From contig JAPDIX010000007.1 of assembly GCA_029259345.1 (NCBI GenBank), forward strand, positions 1 through 44,942: DNA of 44,942 bases. Direction: 5' to 3'. The notes below the pieces were generated by a model, which searched no databases, was not told where the DNA came from, and was given only the letters and a program-made list of their open reading frames with translations. Source of the DNA: Archaeoglobi archaeon. Its GTDB lineage: Archaea > Halobacteriota > Archaeoglobi > Archaeoglobales > Archaeoglobaceae. The stretch's first letter is position 1. Every line of letters starts with the position of its first letter. Of this stretch, positions 15,765-25,869 are shown one piece after another. Made by a program: the position numbers and the translations under genes.

Positions 15765-16604
15765 ATGCTTGAAAAAATGCTGTTCCCGACAGACCTTTCC
15801 GAAAGCAACCTGAAAATTCTAGAACAACACATTGACGATCTGAAAAAAGCGGGTGTCGAGGAGGTTGGAATTCTCTATGTAATCAATCTGTCGAAACTTA
15901 GCGACGTGAGTGGGGGGATAAATATTGACAACTACATTGAAGAGAAGACCAAAAAAGCTGAAGAAGGTGTTGAGGAAACTGAAAGGTTCATGAAGAGCAA
16001 GGGGTTAACAGTCAACACAATAAGACCTTTCCCAGCAGGTGACCCGGTGGCTGAGATATTGAGCTACTCAAAAGACTACGATTTTATTGCAATGAATTCC
16101 CGTGGAGCAAGCACTTTCAAAAAGATTTTACTTGGAAGTGTTTCTGAAGGGGTTTTAAGAGCGTCAAAGAAGCCCGTATATGTTTTCAAGTTTGGTAGTG
16201 AAGTAGCCAATCCCACTGATAACCTCTTCGATAAAATCCTTGTTCCTTTTGATTTCTCAGAACATGCCAAGATGGCTTTAGATTACGCCGTTTACGTTGC
16301 CAAAAAGGTTGGCTCTGAGGTACATCTACTGCATGTCATCGAGCCGGAATGCGATGGAGATCTGGACAAACTTGCCGAAGACATCAGTAAGGAGGGGCTT
16401 AAGGTTTCAGCACACGTTCAGTCTGGGGTGCCACACAAGGTCATCCTGCGAAAACAGGAGGAGCTTGGAGCTACCACGATTTTTATGGGTTCAAGAGGTG
16501 TCGGCGTTGTTAGATCGCTTCTACTTGGTAGCACTTCCGACAGTGTTATAAGACGCTCTCGTGTTCCAGTATTTGTCTTCAAGTCGCCTGAAGTAGAGGG
16601 GTGA
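15765..16604 (+). CDS. Universal stress protein with two tandem Usp domains
   Basis: A 279-residue protein made of two UspA-like nucleotide-binding domains. Domain 1 (1-145) begins MLFPTDLSESN and ends with the ATP-binding MNSRGASTFKKILLGSVSE and KKPVYVFK. Domain 2 (150-279) begins ILVPFDFSEHAK and ends MGSRGVGVVRSLLLGSTSD and RVPVFVFK. Both keep the G-x2-G-x9-GS pattern of ATP-binding Usp proteins. It may buffer stress or act with an ion transporter. It is divergent from dacZ and 4 bp ahead of the LeuD-like gene. Confidence 0.9.
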   Translation: MLEKMLFPTDLSESNLKILEQHIDDLKKAGVEEVGILYVINLSKLSDVSGGINIDNYIEEKTKKAEEGVEETERFMKSKGLTVNTIRPFPAGDPVAEILSYSKDYDFIAMNSRGASTFKKILLGSVSEGVLRASKKPVYVFKFGSEVANPTDNLFDKILVPFDFSEHAKMALDYAVYVAKKVGSEVHLLHVIEPECDGDLDKLAEDISKEGLKVSAHVQSGVPHKVILRKQEELGATTIFMGSRGVGVVRSLLLGSTSDSVIRRSRVPVFVFKSPEVEG

Positions 16605-16608
16605 TGAA

Positions 16609-17112
16609 GTGAGGGCAAAGGGAAAAGCTTGGAAGTTTGGAGACAACATCTCGACGGATCATATAACCCCCGGTAGATACTATCATCTGAGGAGCAATAT
16701 GCCTGAACTGGCAAAACACATAATGGAGGATGCCGATCCTGAATTTTCGAAAAAGTTCAGGCTGGGGGATTTCATTGTCGCTGGAGAGAACTTCGGGATG
16801 GGGAGTAGCAGAGAGCACGCACCTCTCGCTTTGAAAATAGCGGGAGTGTCGGCTGTAATAGCCAAGTCATTTGCCAGAATCTTTTACAGGAATGCAATAA
16901 ACATTGGCCTACCACTGCTGATCGCAGACACTGAGGAAATAGAGAGTGGAGACGAGCTTGAGGTTGATTTTGGTGAAGGCAGGATCGCTGACATTACGAA
17001 AGGCATTGAAATCAAAGCGAGACCACTTCCGGAGGTTATGTTGAGGATTCTTAACGAAGGTGGGCTTGTGAGTTACGTAAAAAAATATGGAGATATCAAA
17101 ATCAAAATTTAA
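16609..17112 (+). CDS. leuD: 3-isopropylmalate dehydratase small subunit (LeuD/HacB family)
   Basis: Small (swivel) subunit of the aconitase superfamily; with a LeuC-type large subunit it isomerises isopropylmalate, or homoaconitate-type acids in relatives. The 167 residues show FGDNISTDHITPGRY, the signature GENFGMGSSREHAP and AKSFARIFYRNAINIGLPLL. The loop after STDHI (TPGRYYHLRSN) sets substrate choice; YLRM/YLRT and YLVY types are known, and this YYHLRS variant is not easy to assign, so citramalate/isopropylmalate or a broader role is possible. A GTG start at 16609 is supported by GGGGTGAT just upstream. No large subunit gene is nearby. Confidence 0.88.
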   Translation: MRAKGKAWKFGDNISTDHITPGRYYHLRSNMPELAKHIMEDADPEFSKKFRLGDFIVAGENFGMGSSREHAPLALKIAGVSAVIAKSFARIFYRNAINIGLPLLIADTEEIESGDELEVDFGEGRIADITKGIEIKARPLPEVMLRILNEGGLVSYVKKYGDIKIKI

Positions 17113-17897
17113 TCAAACTTAGCCTCCCTTTTTTCAAGCATCGCTGTAACCCCCTCGATAAAGTCCCTAGTGAGCGTGGCCATCGTGACGAGGTTGAGTT
17201 CGTAAGCTAAGTGTTCGTCAATCTTATTTGAGTGTGTGACGTTAAGAAGCTTTTTTAGGTTTGCGATCGCAACCCTCGGTCTATTCAGGTAGATTCCAAC
17301 GACCTCCTTCACCCTCTCCTCAAGCCTGTCGTCCGGCACAACTTCCGTGACGATGCCGTAATCCAGTGCCTCTTTCGCCGAGAACCTCCTGCCGGTTGAC
17401 ATCAGCTCAAAAGCCCTCTTCATACTGCAACCCCTCGGTACCAGAAAGGATGTGCCAGTATCAGGGCTCAACCCTATCAACACGTAGCCGCAGGAGAAAA
17501 CAGCGCTCTCGGCAGCTATTGCGTAATCTGATGCGGTGACGAGTCCAACACCAGCACCGATTGAGTATCCCTTAACTTCCGCTATGATGGGTTTTGGAAG
17601 CTCCCTCATTTTCTTGACAACGTCAAAATGTAGCCTCAATCCATATTCAGCCATATTACCTTCTCCAGCTGCAAATCTCGTGAACTGTTTGAGGTCTGCC
17701 CCTGACGAGAAGCTTTTTCCCGCACCCTTCAGCACTATGACCTTGACATCATCATCTTTCCAGCAGTCATCAAGCGCGGCAGAGAGCTCTCGAACAACCC
17801 CCATGTCAATGGCGTTGTGAACTTCAGGCCTTTGTATAGTAATTTCAGCAACTTTGCCATCCTTTTCCAGATTTACGAACTCCATGATGTCAGACAT
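17109..17897 (-). CDS. Enoyl-CoA hydratase/isomerase family protein
   Basis: Crotonase-fold enzyme of 262 residues. The oxyanion-hole segments are FSSGADLKQF and KGYSIGAGVGLVTASDYAI, and IGLSPDTGTSFLVPRG replaces the catalytic EVGLG region; the first glutamate of classical hydratase is not at its usual place (ALI/LIGLSPD), so this may act as an isomerase or on another acyl-CoA. N-terminal ITIQRPEVHNAID is typical. The 3' ends of this gene and leuD overlap by 4 bp, convergently. A/T-rich TTTATATA-like sequence upstream on the minus strand suggests its own promoter and a short leader. Confidence 0.85.
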   Translation of the reverse strand: MSDIMEFVNLEKDGKVAEITIQRPEVHNAIDMGVVRELSAALDDCWKDDDVKVIVLKGAGKSFSSGADLKQFTRFAAGEGNMAEYGLRLHFDVVKKMRELPKPIIAEVKGYSIGAGVGLVTASDYAIAAESAVFSCGYVLIGLSPDTGTSFLVPRGCSMKRAFELMSTGRRFSAKEALDYGIVTEVVPDDRLEERVKEVVGIYLNRPRVAIANLKKLLNVTHSNKIDEHLAYELNLVTMATLTRDFIEGVTAMLEKREAKFD

Positions 17898-17971
17898 GCA
17901 GCAAACTTATTTAATAATTGCTATCGTTTTATATACGTCAAGTGAACTTTACAAATTTTGAGGCAGTCAGA

Positions 17972-18427
17972 TTATTCAACACAAAACGGAAAGAACTCAA
18001 CCTCCACTCCTGCCTCCCTCAGCAACTCGAGACCTCTTTTGTCAGCGTATTCTTTGCCATAAACCACTCTTTTGATGCCAGCGTTGATTATTATTTTTGC
18101 ACATGTAATGCACGGGCAGTGCGTTGAATATAGGGTTCCGCCATCCACGCTTATCCCGAACTTTGCAGCCTGAATTATTGCGTTCTGCTCCGCATGCACA
18201 CCCCTGCAAAGCTCCTGCCTCTCACCGCTTGGCACCGCCATTTTGTCCCTCAAACACCCCACCTCTTCACAGTGCGGCATACCTGAGGGTGCACCGTTGT
18301 ATCCAGTTGCGAGAATCCTCTTATCCTTGACTATCACCGCTCCAACGTGCTGTCTTAAACATGTGGAGCGCTTCGCCACCACGGATGCAATCTCCATGAA
18401 GTATTCGTCCAGTGTAGGCCTGCTCAT
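17972..18427 (-). CDS. Deoxycytidylate (dCMP) deaminase family
   Basis: Zinc deaminase of 151 residues, probably converting dCMP to dUMP for thymidylate synthesis. Motifs: [37 protein letters not shown], the catalytic HAEQNAI (H and E near residues 76 and 78) and zinc ligands PCITC (near 107). CEEVGCLR with the extra His/Cys is the second zinc site seen in many dCMP deaminases. It starts 1 bp after the TatD-like gene ends on the same strand, so they are one unit. Confidence 0.92.
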   Translation of the reverse strand: MSRPTLDEYFMEIASVVAKRSTCLRQHVGAVIVKDKRILATGYNGAPSGMPHCEEVGCLRDKMAVPSGERQELCRGVHAEQNAIIQAAKFGISVDGGTLYSTHCPCITCAKIIINAGIKRVVYGKEYADKRGLELLREAGVEVEFFPFCVE

Positions 18428-18428
18428 G

Positions 18429-19175
18429 CTACAACCTCAGGAACTTTCTGGCGTTATCCCATGCAACGTTCTTCATCTCCTTTTCCCCCACAACCTCCAT
18501 GACTTTCCTAGCAGCTTCAGCTACGGTAGTTATTTCCACATCCCTGTAACCAGCATCGCTGTTCAGCATGAATTTTTCAGGGCCATGTTCCGACACTATT
18601 CTGACAACATCATCTGGAGACAACTTACCGGGCTGAACAGTGAGGCCAATCCAGTAGCCGCTCTTCAGAACCATTTCAAGGGTTTCGAAATTCACGTGGT
18701 CTATCACAGCCAGCTCTACCGGAAAGTCGAGTCTTTCAAGTATTTCAAGAGTTTTTTCCGTTGCACCTTTTTTGTTTCCTCTGGGGGTGTGTATTATGCA
18801 CGGGATGTCTCTTTCTTTTGCAATTTCAAGCTGTTTGGATAACACCTCTATCTCCTCTTTCATGACGTTTTCAAGGCCAATCTCACCGAATGCCAGCCAT
18901 TCTCCTTCTTCGAGGTGCTTCATCACAAAACTATAGTCCGGTGGGATGCAGCGAGGATGGATACCAACTGCAGGATACATTTTCACTCCAGCAGCCTCGC
19001 ATCTTAAAGTTTCAAATTCCGTTAGCTTTCTGAAAAGATCAACCATCGTTTGCGGAAATTTTGGCTTGACTGGGAAGAAGGCTAGGCTGCAAACCTCTTT
19101 TATCCCTGCTTCACTGAGTTTTTTCAGTTCTGAGAACCCCAGTCCTTCAGAATGAAGATGAGAGTCGAAGTACAT
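18429..19175 (-). CDS. TatD-like metal-dependent hydrolase
   Basis: Amidohydrolase-fold protein of 248 residues. [11 protein letters not shown] gives the HxH metal pair at the N-terminus, then [22 protein letters not shown] (glutamate bridge), [25 protein letters not shown] and the last ligand in FMLNSDAGY. This is the archaeal TatD-related group rather than the bacterial TatD DNase; function unproved. I start at ATG 19175; an in-frame upstream start at 19229 would add 18 residues that do not look like the family. Divergent from the decayed sensor gene, sharing about 90 bp of A/T-rich promoter DNA. Confidence 0.82.
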   Translation of the reverse strand: MYFDSHLHSEGLGFSELKKLSEAGIKEVCSLAFFPVKPKFPQTMVDLFRKLTEFETLRCEAAGVKMYPAVGIHPRCIPPDYSFVMKHLEEGEWLAFGEIGLENVMKEEIEVLSKQLEIAKERDIPCIIHTPRGNKKGATEKTLEILERLDFPVELAVIDHVNFETLEMVLKSGYWIGLTVQPGKLSPDDVVRIVSEHGPEKFMLNSDAGYRDVEITTVAEAARKVMEVVGEKEMKNVAWDNARKFLRL

Positions 19176-19266
19176 GCTGGAAATTAAATCTGTGATTTTT
19201 AAAGGTTTGGTTACTCTTTCACCACTCACGAAAAGCTTTTAAAATAAAAAAATCTACAAAATTTAT

Positions 19267-21057
19267 ATGATGAGACCATTAATTACAGCAGTAATTATAA
19301 TACTTTTGGTTTATCCATGCTCAGCCCTTAAGGTAGGAATTTATGATAACCCGCCACTTGTTTTTAAGGAGGATGGCATGGTAGAGGGATTTTACATTGA
19401 CATTCTTGAAGCTGTTGCTGAAAAAGATGATTGGAAGTTAGAATACGTTTATGACAGCTTCCCAAATCTTCTGGACAGGCATGACAGCTTCCCAAATCTT
19501 CTGGACAGGCTGAAAGATGGTGAGATTGATCTGCTTGTGGCAGTAGCCTACACCGAAGAGAGGGCAGAAGTGCTTCTTTTCAACAATGAAACTGTTCTGA
19601 CAAACTGAGGAATAGTGGTCGCAAGAGAGCACCTCGACTCTATTCTGAGCCTTGAAGGGCTGAAAATTGCAGGAGTTAAAGAGGATCTCTACTTTGAGAG
19701 CTTAAAGAAGCTTGCAAGCGACTTTAAAATTGACTGTGAATTTCTGGAGGTGATGGGAGATTACAGAGAGGTGGTTGAGCAGGTCAGATCTAGGGGCAGA
19801 TGCGGGTGTGGTTTCAAGAATCTATGCATCCCTCCATGCGAAGGGATTGGAGAAAAGCAACATAATTTTCTCTCCCGTTGACCTCAGATTTGCAGGGAAG
19901 GACAAACGCATCCTGAGCGATATTGACGTAAATCTGGTTGAAATGAAGCAAAATCCCGATTCTGCTTACTACAAAGCCTTCGAAAAGTGGTTCGGTCATG
20001 AGGTTTAGTTGTCTACCCCTCTTGGCTTTTCCCCCTAATTGCGGGTCTTGCCGTAATGCTGATTTTTGCCATTTCTTTAAACACCTACTTCCAAAGGTTA
20101 GTGAGAAAAAGAACCAAGGAGCTGATTGAAAGAGAAAAGTTTCTCAGGGCTGTATTCAGCGCCATACAGGATGGAATTAGTGTGCTTGACACCGAGATGA
20201 GAATACTGATGGTCAACCCCACGATGGAGAGATGGTATGGAGAGGTTGTTGGAAGAAGGTGTTACGAGGCATATCGCGGCAGAGACAGAACTTGCGATAA
20301 CTGTCCAACAGTTGAAGCAATAAAGAGTGGAGAGATGAGAAGTGCTGTGGTTCCAGGCCCGGGAAATGGTTTGGAATGGGTCGAGCTTTACTCATATCCT
20401 GTAATCGAAGATGGAGAGGTGAAGATGATAGTTGAATTCGTGAGAGATATTACACAGAGGGAGAAAATGCACGAAGAACTTGAAAAGGCTTTGCAAAGGT
20501 ATGAATACCTTTGGAACAACGCCAACGACATTTTCTTCATCCACGACCTTGATGGAAAGATTCTGGATTACAACAGGAAGGCCAAGGAGCTAATGAAAGG
20601 CGTAAGAGTAACCACCATTTGGGATGTGATTTCTGAAAATTACAGGGATTTTGTTAGGGAGAAAATTGAGGAGATTAAGAGCACAAAGAATCCAACAGAA
20701 CCGTTTGAAGTTCCTTTAATGATTAACGGAAATGAAATCTGGCTTGAGGTTGTTGCCCATCCAGTAATTGAGGATGGAAAGTTAGTGGCAATACACGGGA
20801 TTGCAAGGGAAATTACTGAGAGAAGAATGCTGATAGAGGAGATTGGAGAAAATATAATGCTTGTTTCCTATCTTGTAGATAGAATTAGAAACCCCCTTGC
20901 AGCAGCAAGGGCATTCTGCGAGATTAAGGATGAGATGGGGGAGGAGGTTTTCGATAAAGTGATAAAAAACATTGACAAAGCTACCTCTCTAATCTCTGAG
21001 CTTGATAAAGTTTGGAACAACCTTGAGAAGCTAAGAAGAGGTCTCAAAAAGTCATGA
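19267..21057 (+). pseudogene. Decayed membrane sensor: solute-binding domain, TM helix, PAS domains
   Basis: Three reading-frame pieces add up to one sensor. The N-terminus has a signal peptide and a SBP_bac_3-type periplasmic domain (LKVGIYDNPPLVFKEDGMVE). It meets an in-frame TGA at 19606-19608 where a sense codon is expected, shifts frame near 19780-19800, and again near 20005 after FGHEV. The next frame continues with a transmembrane helix (LIAGLAVMLIFAISL), a coil (RLVRKRTKELIEREK), two PAS domains (one with CDNCPTVEAIKSGE) and a short HisKA-like end (DRIRNPLAAARAF) where the phospho-accepting His seems absent. No HATPase domain follows, so even intact it would lack kinase activity. The intracellular part (from 20056) could still be made. 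Confidence 0.82.
19451..19510 (+). repeat. Perfect 30-bp tandem duplication inside the decayed sensor
   Basis: Bases 19451-19480 and 19481-19510 are identical. The unit is 30 bp, so the frame is kept and ten residues (DSFPNLLDR plus one) are doubled within the solute-binding domain. This looks like a recent slippage or duplication event in a gene no longer under selection. Confidence 0.95.
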
Positions 21058-21153
21058 GCTTGGATGAAAGTCTAACACCGACATTACCTTAACATAAATT
21101 AAACGGAGAAAGCCTAATCAGAAAGCTTTTTAAAATTAAAAATCATTAAAAGT

Positions 21154-22788
21154 ATGGAGCTTAAATACAAAATCGGGTTTCCGAGTCTATACTACCCTAA
21201 AATCTCTTTGGCGGACAGAATTGATCACGCGGCAGAAAAGTGGGGTGAAAAGACAGCCATAATTTCTGCAGAACCGAGATTTCCATCGGAGTTTCCTGAG
21301 AAAATGAACTTTGTTGAGATTGCCGATACAACAAAAAGGCTCGCATCGGGCTTTGCCAGAAAGGGTGTGAAGAAGGGAGAACATGTGGCTGTATGCGTTC
21401 CCAACTCCATTGACTACGTGATTTCGGTATACGCCCTCTGGAGGGTGGCAGCAACTCCCGTGCCCGTAAATCCGATGTACAAGCCCTTCGAGCTTGAGCA
21501 TTTGCTGAACGACAGTGAGGCAACGACGATAATCGTTCATAAAATGCTACACGACAACTTTAAGCAGGTTCTTGATAAGACGAAGGTTGAGAGAGTTTTT
21601 GTCGTTGCTGGAGGGGAGAACAGCCTCTCAGAAGTCATTAATGCTGGCAGTGAGGAGTTTGAGAACGTGAAGGTAAATCCGGAAGGTGATGTAGCCCTCT
21701 TACCATACACTGGTGGGACTACGGGGATGCCGAAGGGTGTGATGCTCACGCACTTCAATCTGACGGCAAACGCTCTGCAGCTTGCTGTTGCCACCGGTTT
21801 ATCACATATGGACACAATTGTCGGCTGCATGCCGATGTTCCACTCTGCAGAATTCGGGCTTGTGAACCTGATGGTGACAGTCGGAAATGAGTACGTTGTG
21901 ATGGGCATGTTCAACCCAGAACTTCTGGCTGAGAACATTGGGAGGTACAAAGGAACCTTTTCTTGGGCAGTTCCGCCAGCTCTCAACGTGCTTGTCAATG
22001 CGATTGAAAATAGCAGCAAAACCTACGACTGGCGCTATCTTAAGGCATTTGCTACAGGCGCTTGGCCAGTAGCCCTCGCATTGGTGGAGAGACTGCTGAG
22101 AGTTGCTGCAGAGAAGTGCAACAATCCAAGGCTGAAGCATAACCAGATTTGGGGTATGACGGAAGCGAGTCCGATGGTTACAACCAATCCTGCCTTGAGG
22201 CTGGATAAAAGCACGACACAGGGCATTCCAATGTCTGATGTGGAGCTCAAAATAATTTCACTCGAAGATGGCAGAGAGTTGGGAGTTGGTGAGAGCGGAG
22301 AGATAGTGATACAAGGGCCGAACGTATTCAAGGGGTACTGGAAGAGGGAGAAGGAGAATCAGGAGTGCTGGTGGTATGATGACAAGGGAAGAAAGTTTTT
22401 CAGAACCGGAGATATAGGATACATTGACGAGGAGGGCTTTCTGCATTTCCAAGATAGGGTCAAGGAAGTTATCAAGTACAAGGGATACACGATAGCTCCC
22501 TTCGAGCTTGAAGCGCTGCTGATGAAACACGAGGCTGTGATGGATGTTGCAGTAATTGGCAAACCGGATGAGGAGGCTGGAGAGATACCGAAAGCCTACA
22601 TAGTCCTCAAACCGGAATACAAGGGCAGGATTGCAGAAGAGGAGATAATAGAGTGGGTGAGAGAGAGAATATCGGGCTACAAGAGAGTAAGAGATGTGGA
22701 GTTTGTCGAAGAACTTCCAAGAACACCAGCAGGAAAACTTCTCAGGAGGTTGCTGAGGGAGAAGGAGATGGAGAAGTCTAAGACTTAA
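21154..22788 (+). CDS. AMP-forming acyl-CoA synthetase
   Basis: A 544-residue adenylate-forming enzyme that activates a carboxylic acid with ATP and links it to CoA. P-loop-like motif YTGGTTGMPKGVMLTH (near residue 187), A5 motif IWGMTEASPM, A7 FRTGDIGYIDEEG, A8 KEVIKYKGYTIAPFELEA and the catalytic C-terminal lysine in PRTPAGKLLRR are all present. It resembles long- or medium-chain fatty acyl-CoA ligases, of which Archaeoglobus has many; the acid is not known. A TATA-like TTTTTAAAA lies about 25 bp upstream of the ATG. Its 3' end overlaps the convergent DIP synthase gene by 11 bp. Confidence 0.92.
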   Translation: MELKYKIGFPSLYYPKISLADRIDHAAEKWGEKTAIISAEPRFPSEFPEKMNFVEIADTTKRLASGFARKGVKKGEHVAVCVPNSIDYVISVYALWRVAATPVPVNPMYKPFELEHLLNDSEATTIIVHKMLHDNFKQVLDKTKVERVFVVAGGENSLSEVINAGSEEFENVKVNPEGDVALLPYTGGTTGMPKGVMLTHFNLTANALQLAVATGLSHMDTIVGCMPMFHSAEFGLVNLMVTVGNEYVVMGMFNPELLAENIGRYKGTFSWAVPPALNVLVNAIENSSKTYDWRYLKAFATGAWPVALALVERLLRVAAEKCNNPRLKHNQIWGMTEASPMVTTNPALRLDKSTTQGIPMSDVELKIISLEDGRELGVGESGEIVIQGPNVFKGYWKREKENQECWWYDDKGRKFFRTGDIGYIDEEGFLHFQDRVKEVIKYKGYTIAPFELEALLMKHEAVMDVAVIGKPDEEAGEIPKAYIVLKPEYKGRIAEEEIIEWVRERISGYKRVRDVEFVEELPRTPAGKLLRRLLREKEMEKSKT

Positions 22789-24034
22789 GAGCAACAGCGG
22801 TAAGGGTTGCAACAACTCTGAATATGCTCAAAACGGCAATTGCCCAGAACATCCAGTAGATCCAGATGCTGTTTAGCCAGGAGAGGAGGCAGAAGACCAT
22901 TACCAGAAATATTCTCTCATCTCTTTTTCCGGGCAGGTAGTTCATTATGCGGATTTTACCGTATATACTCTCCCCAAACTCTGCCTTGTACTTTTCTGTT
23001 GTATAGCTAACCATGACGCTACCAAAGATTGCAAAAAGAGCTACCTTTAGAGATTCTGGGTGTAGCATCGCTAAAAAAGCCAGAAACAAAAAATCAACAA
23101 ACCTGTCAAGGATGGAGTCAACATACCCTCCCTTTCTTGAGGTTGAAAGGGAAGCTCTTGCAATCTCCCCATCACACCCATCTAAGATGGACGATAGCTG
23201 GTAGATAATTCCAGCTATGGGAGGACTGAGAAAAACCATTAGAGAAGAGAAGATTCCGGTCAAAAAGGATAAAACTGTCATCTGAGATGGATTTACTCTG
23301 TTCACAAGTATTGCGGAAATAGCTGTGGAAATTTTTCGGTTAAGGTGTCTTGAAATGAAGCCATCTCCTGACGACTTTACTGCTGCCCTTACAAGAGCCC
23401 GGTTCGCCTTTTTGATATCTTCCTTGGTGTCAACATCCATCCAAAGCTTCCCGTCAACATAAGTTACTGGTGTCTTCGCCTCCCTAATCACGTCACTCAG
23501 CGGTATTTCCTCTCTCTCAACCATTTTTTTGGCAACTTCAAAGATTCTCTTGTCGAGAACAAAAAAACCGGTGTCAATGCAGTCAAAGCTCTCAAGATTT
23601 TTTCCTATCTCCGCAACCCTACCATTTTCAACCTTTATCTTTGTTGCTTCACTTATATCTACAAACCTTGGTTCTCTGTCAGCAATAACGCCCTCCCCTT
23701 TAACAGCTTCCTTTACAAACTCCTCGCTGTAAACATGATCGCCCATAACGAGGATAAATTTTGAACTGACAAAATCCTCTGCCATCAGCAGAGAGTAGCC
23801 ATTACCTTTTTCAGGCCTGTCGTGTTTTACAATCATATAACTAAACCCCTTATCTTTCAGAAACTCATCTATTCTCGCAGCATAATGGCTTGTAACTATT
23901 ACAAAGTCGGAAACATATGGTGATAGCAGTCTCATCGTTCGCAAAATTATTTCGCACCCACCCACCTTGAGCAAAGGCTTTGGAACGCCACCAAGCCTCG
24001 TACCCAGTCCAGCGGCCAATATAACCGCCTTCAT
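22778..24034 (-). CDS. Bifunctional inositol-1-phosphate cytidylyltransferase / DIPP synthase
   Basis: Makes di-myo-inositol-1,1'-phosphate, a heat-protective solute. Residues 1-225 are a nucleotidyltransferase ([21 protein letters not shown], then [11 protein letters not shown] and the metal aspartate in [11 protein letters not shown]) that makes CDP-inositol. Residues 235-418 are a membrane CDP-alcohol phosphotransferase with the complete motif D-x2-DG-x2-AR-x8-G-x3-D-x3-D (DGCDGEIAR ... GGYVDSILD) and several hydrophobic helices. The same fusion and the same neighbour (FEN-1) occur in A. fulgidus AF0263, whose membrane domain has been structurally studied. It points to growth at high temperature. 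Divergent from the FEN-1 gene, with a 51-bp gap carrying both promoters. Confidence 0.93.
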   Translation of the reverse strand: MKAVILAAGLGTRLGGVPKPLLKVGGCEIILRTMRLLSPYVSDFVIVTSHYAARIDEFLKDKGFSYMIVKHDRPEKGNGYSLLMAEDFVSSKFILVMGDHVYSEEFVKEAVKGEGVIADREPRFVDISEATKIKVENGRVAEIGKNLESFDCIDTGFFVLDKRIFEVAKKMVEREEIPLSDVIREAKTPVTYVDGKLWMDVDTKEDIKKANRALVRAAVKSSGDGFISRHLNRKISTAISAILVNRVNPSQMTVLSFLTGIFSSLMVFLSPPIAGIIYQLSSILDGCDGEIARASLSTSRKGGYVDSILDRFVDFLFLAFLAMLHPESLKVALFAIFGSVMVSYTTEKYKAEFGESIYGKIRIMNYLPGKRDERIFLVMVFCLLSWLNSIWIYWMFWAIAVLSIFRVVATLTAVALKS

Positions 24035-24085
24035 CGTTTCATTTGTTCTGCAAAGATTTTTAAGTATTCTCCCTTAATATTTATC

Positions 24086-25096
24086 ATGGGTGCAGATATT
24101 GGAGACCTTCTCGAAAAAGAGGAGGTCGAGCTTGAATACTTCTCAGGAAAGAAAATTGCTATAGATGCATTTAACACACTTTATCAGTTCATCTCAATAA
24201 TTAGACAGCCTGATGGCACACCGCTGAAGGATTCACAGGGTAGGATTACCTCTCACCTTTCAGGAATTCTTTATAGGGTTTCAAACATGGTTGATGTCGG
24301 GATTAAGCCCGTCTTCGTATTCGACGGTGAACCACCTGACTTCAAGAGGGCTGAAATCGAGGAAAGAGCTAAGAGAAGATTGGAAGCTGAGGAAAAATGG
24401 ATGGCAGCGGTGCAGGCAGGAGAGAGAGATGCGAAGAAGTATGCTCAGGCTGCTGGGAGGGTTGACGAATACATTGTAAACTCCTCAAAAGAATTGCTCG
24501 ATTACATGGGCATTCCGTATGTTGATGCTCCTTCTGAGGGAGAAGCTCAGGCAGCCTACATGGCTGCAAAGGGGGATGTAGATTACACGGGAAGTCAGGA
24601 TTACGATTCGCTTCTGTTCGGCAGCCCCAAGCTTGCGAGGAATTTGGCGATAACTGGAAAGAGAAAGCTTCCGGGAAAGAACGTCTACATTGATGTTAAG
24701 CCGGAGATTATACTGCTTGCAGAGAATCTCAAGAGACTTGGAATTACGAGAGAGCAGCTGATAGACATCGCCATTTTGGTTGGAACAGACTACAACGAGG
24801 GTGTGAAGGGTGTTGGTGTCAAGAAGGCTCTCAAGCTCATAAAGACTTACGGTGACGTTTTCAGAGCTCTAAAGGTCTTAAAGTCGGAAATTGAGAATGT
24901 CGAGGCGATAAGGGAGTTTTACCTCAATCCTCCTGTCACGGATGACTACAAAGTGGAGTTCGGGGAGCCGGATGTTGATAAAGTGATAGAGTTCCTTTGC
25001 GAGGAGCATGATTTCAGTGTTGAGAGAGTTGAAAAGGCTCTTGAAAAGATGAAAAACCTCAAATCCACCCAGGCCACGCTTGAAAGGTGGTTCTGA
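24086..25096 (+). CDS. fen: Flap endonuclease 1
   Basis: Structure-specific 5' nuclease for Okazaki-fragment and repair flaps. The 336-residue protein has the N domain ([31 protein letters not shown]), the I domain ([30 protein letters not shown], here cited in parts: catalytic E, and D residues of SQDYDSL), [18 protein letters not shown] with the helix-hairpin-helix, and the C-terminal PCNA-binding box QATLERWF. It is very close to the A. fulgidus enzyme as I remember it. Its stop overlaps the start of moaB (TGATG). Confidence 0.97.
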   Translation: MGADIGDLLEKEEVELEYFSGKKIAIDAFNTLYQFISIIRQPDGTPLKDSQGRITSHLSGILYRVSNMVDVGIKPVFVFDGEPPDFKRAEIEERAKRRLEAEEKWMAAVQAGERDAKKYAQAAGRVDEYIVNSSKELLDYMGIPYVDAPSEGEAQAAYMAAKGDVDYTGSQDYDSLLFGSPKLARNLAITGKRKLPGKNVYIDVKPEIILLAENLKRLGITREQLIDIAILVGTDYNEGVKGVGVKKALKLIKTYGDVFRALKVLKSEIENVEAIREFYLNPPVTDDYKVEFGEPDVDKVIEFLCEEHDFSVERVEKALEKMKNLKSTQATLERWF

Positions 25097-25605
25097 TGCA
25101 TGAGAGAGATGTTGATTTTAAAGTTGCAGTCATAACGGTCTCCACCTCAAGATATGAAAAATACGGAGAATTGAGGGGGGTTGACAAAATAAGTAGCGAT
25201 GATGAGTCTGGAAAGCTGATATACGAAAGCTTTGAAGAAAATGTGGTTGACTACTTCCTTGTTCCAGATGATGTTGTTAAGATACAGAAATCTGTCTTCG
25301 AAGCTCTCAGCAAGGCTGACGTTTGTATACTTACCGGAGGGACTGGTTTAAGCCCGGCAGATGTTACGATTGAAGCCGTTGAACCACTTCTCACGAAAAA
25401 AATTGATGGCTTTGGGGAGATTTTCAGGATGCTCAGTTACAATGAAGTTGGTTACGCTGCGATACTTTCAAGGGCTATGGCGGGGTTGGTAAAAGATAAA
25501 GTCGTGTTCTGTCTTCCGGGATCGAAAAAAGCTGTAAGACTTGGTTTGGAGATAATAAAGGGCTCTTTAAAGCACATTCTAAGCCACGCAAAGGGTTTAT
25601 CCTGA
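25096..25605 (+). CDS. moaB: Molybdenum cofactor biosynthesis protein MoaB
   Basis: MoaB/MogA-fold protein of 169 residues that adenylates molybdopterin (in archaea also for tungsten cofactor). VAVITVSTSRYEKYG, the glycine-rich ILTGGTGLSPADVTIEAVEP, the acidic GFGEIFRMLSYNEVGYAAILSRAMAG (shown here as landmarks) and FCLPGSKKAVRLGLE fit the family. The ATG at 25096 shares its A with the FEN-1 stop codon, so translation is coupled; an upstream in-frame GTG at 25087 is less likely. Gene order is as in A. fulgidus. Confidence 0.93.
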   Translation: MHERDVDFKVAVITVSTSRYEKYGELRGVDKISSDDESGKLIYESFEENVVDYFLVPDDVVKIQKSVFEALSKADVCILTGGTGLSPADVTIEAVEPLLTKKIDGFGEIFRMLSYNEVGYAAILSRAMAGLVKDKVVFCLPGSKKAVRLGLEIIKGSLKHILSHAKGLS

Positions 25606-25607
25606 CT

Positions 25608-25790
25608 TCATGGGGAGTTTAATTTATCCAGAAAGAAGATTCCTCTTTTCTTGGTCAGCCTTCTTGACCCGCAGAAAGGGCAGTAAAGGTTAGGAATGTG
25701 GAGTGGCCCGGAGTAGCTCGTCGTTCTCCTGATGTTTATGTCAAACTCTGCACCACATCTCGCACAGTAGATGTTGTCGAGTTTGGTCAT
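25608..25790 (-). CDS. Small zinc-ribbon protein
   Basis: A 60-residue protein with two CxxC knuckles, YCARCGAEF near residue 9 and YCPFCGSRRL near residue 37, spaced as in a zinc ribbon. The rest is basic and has no further motif. It may bind RNA or a protein partner. It is a lone minus-strand gene, 2 bp from the convergent moaB. No function is assigned. Confidence 0.75.
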   Translation of the reverse strand: MTKLDNIYCARCGAEFDINIRRTTSYSGPLHIPNLYCPFCGSRRLTKKRGIFFLDKLNSP

Positions 25791-25869
25791 GTTCAGTACT
25801 CTCCAATACTGGTTTTATGCTTTTTGTGTTTACACTGTAGTTTACTGCTGGAAAGGTAAAATCCATACA

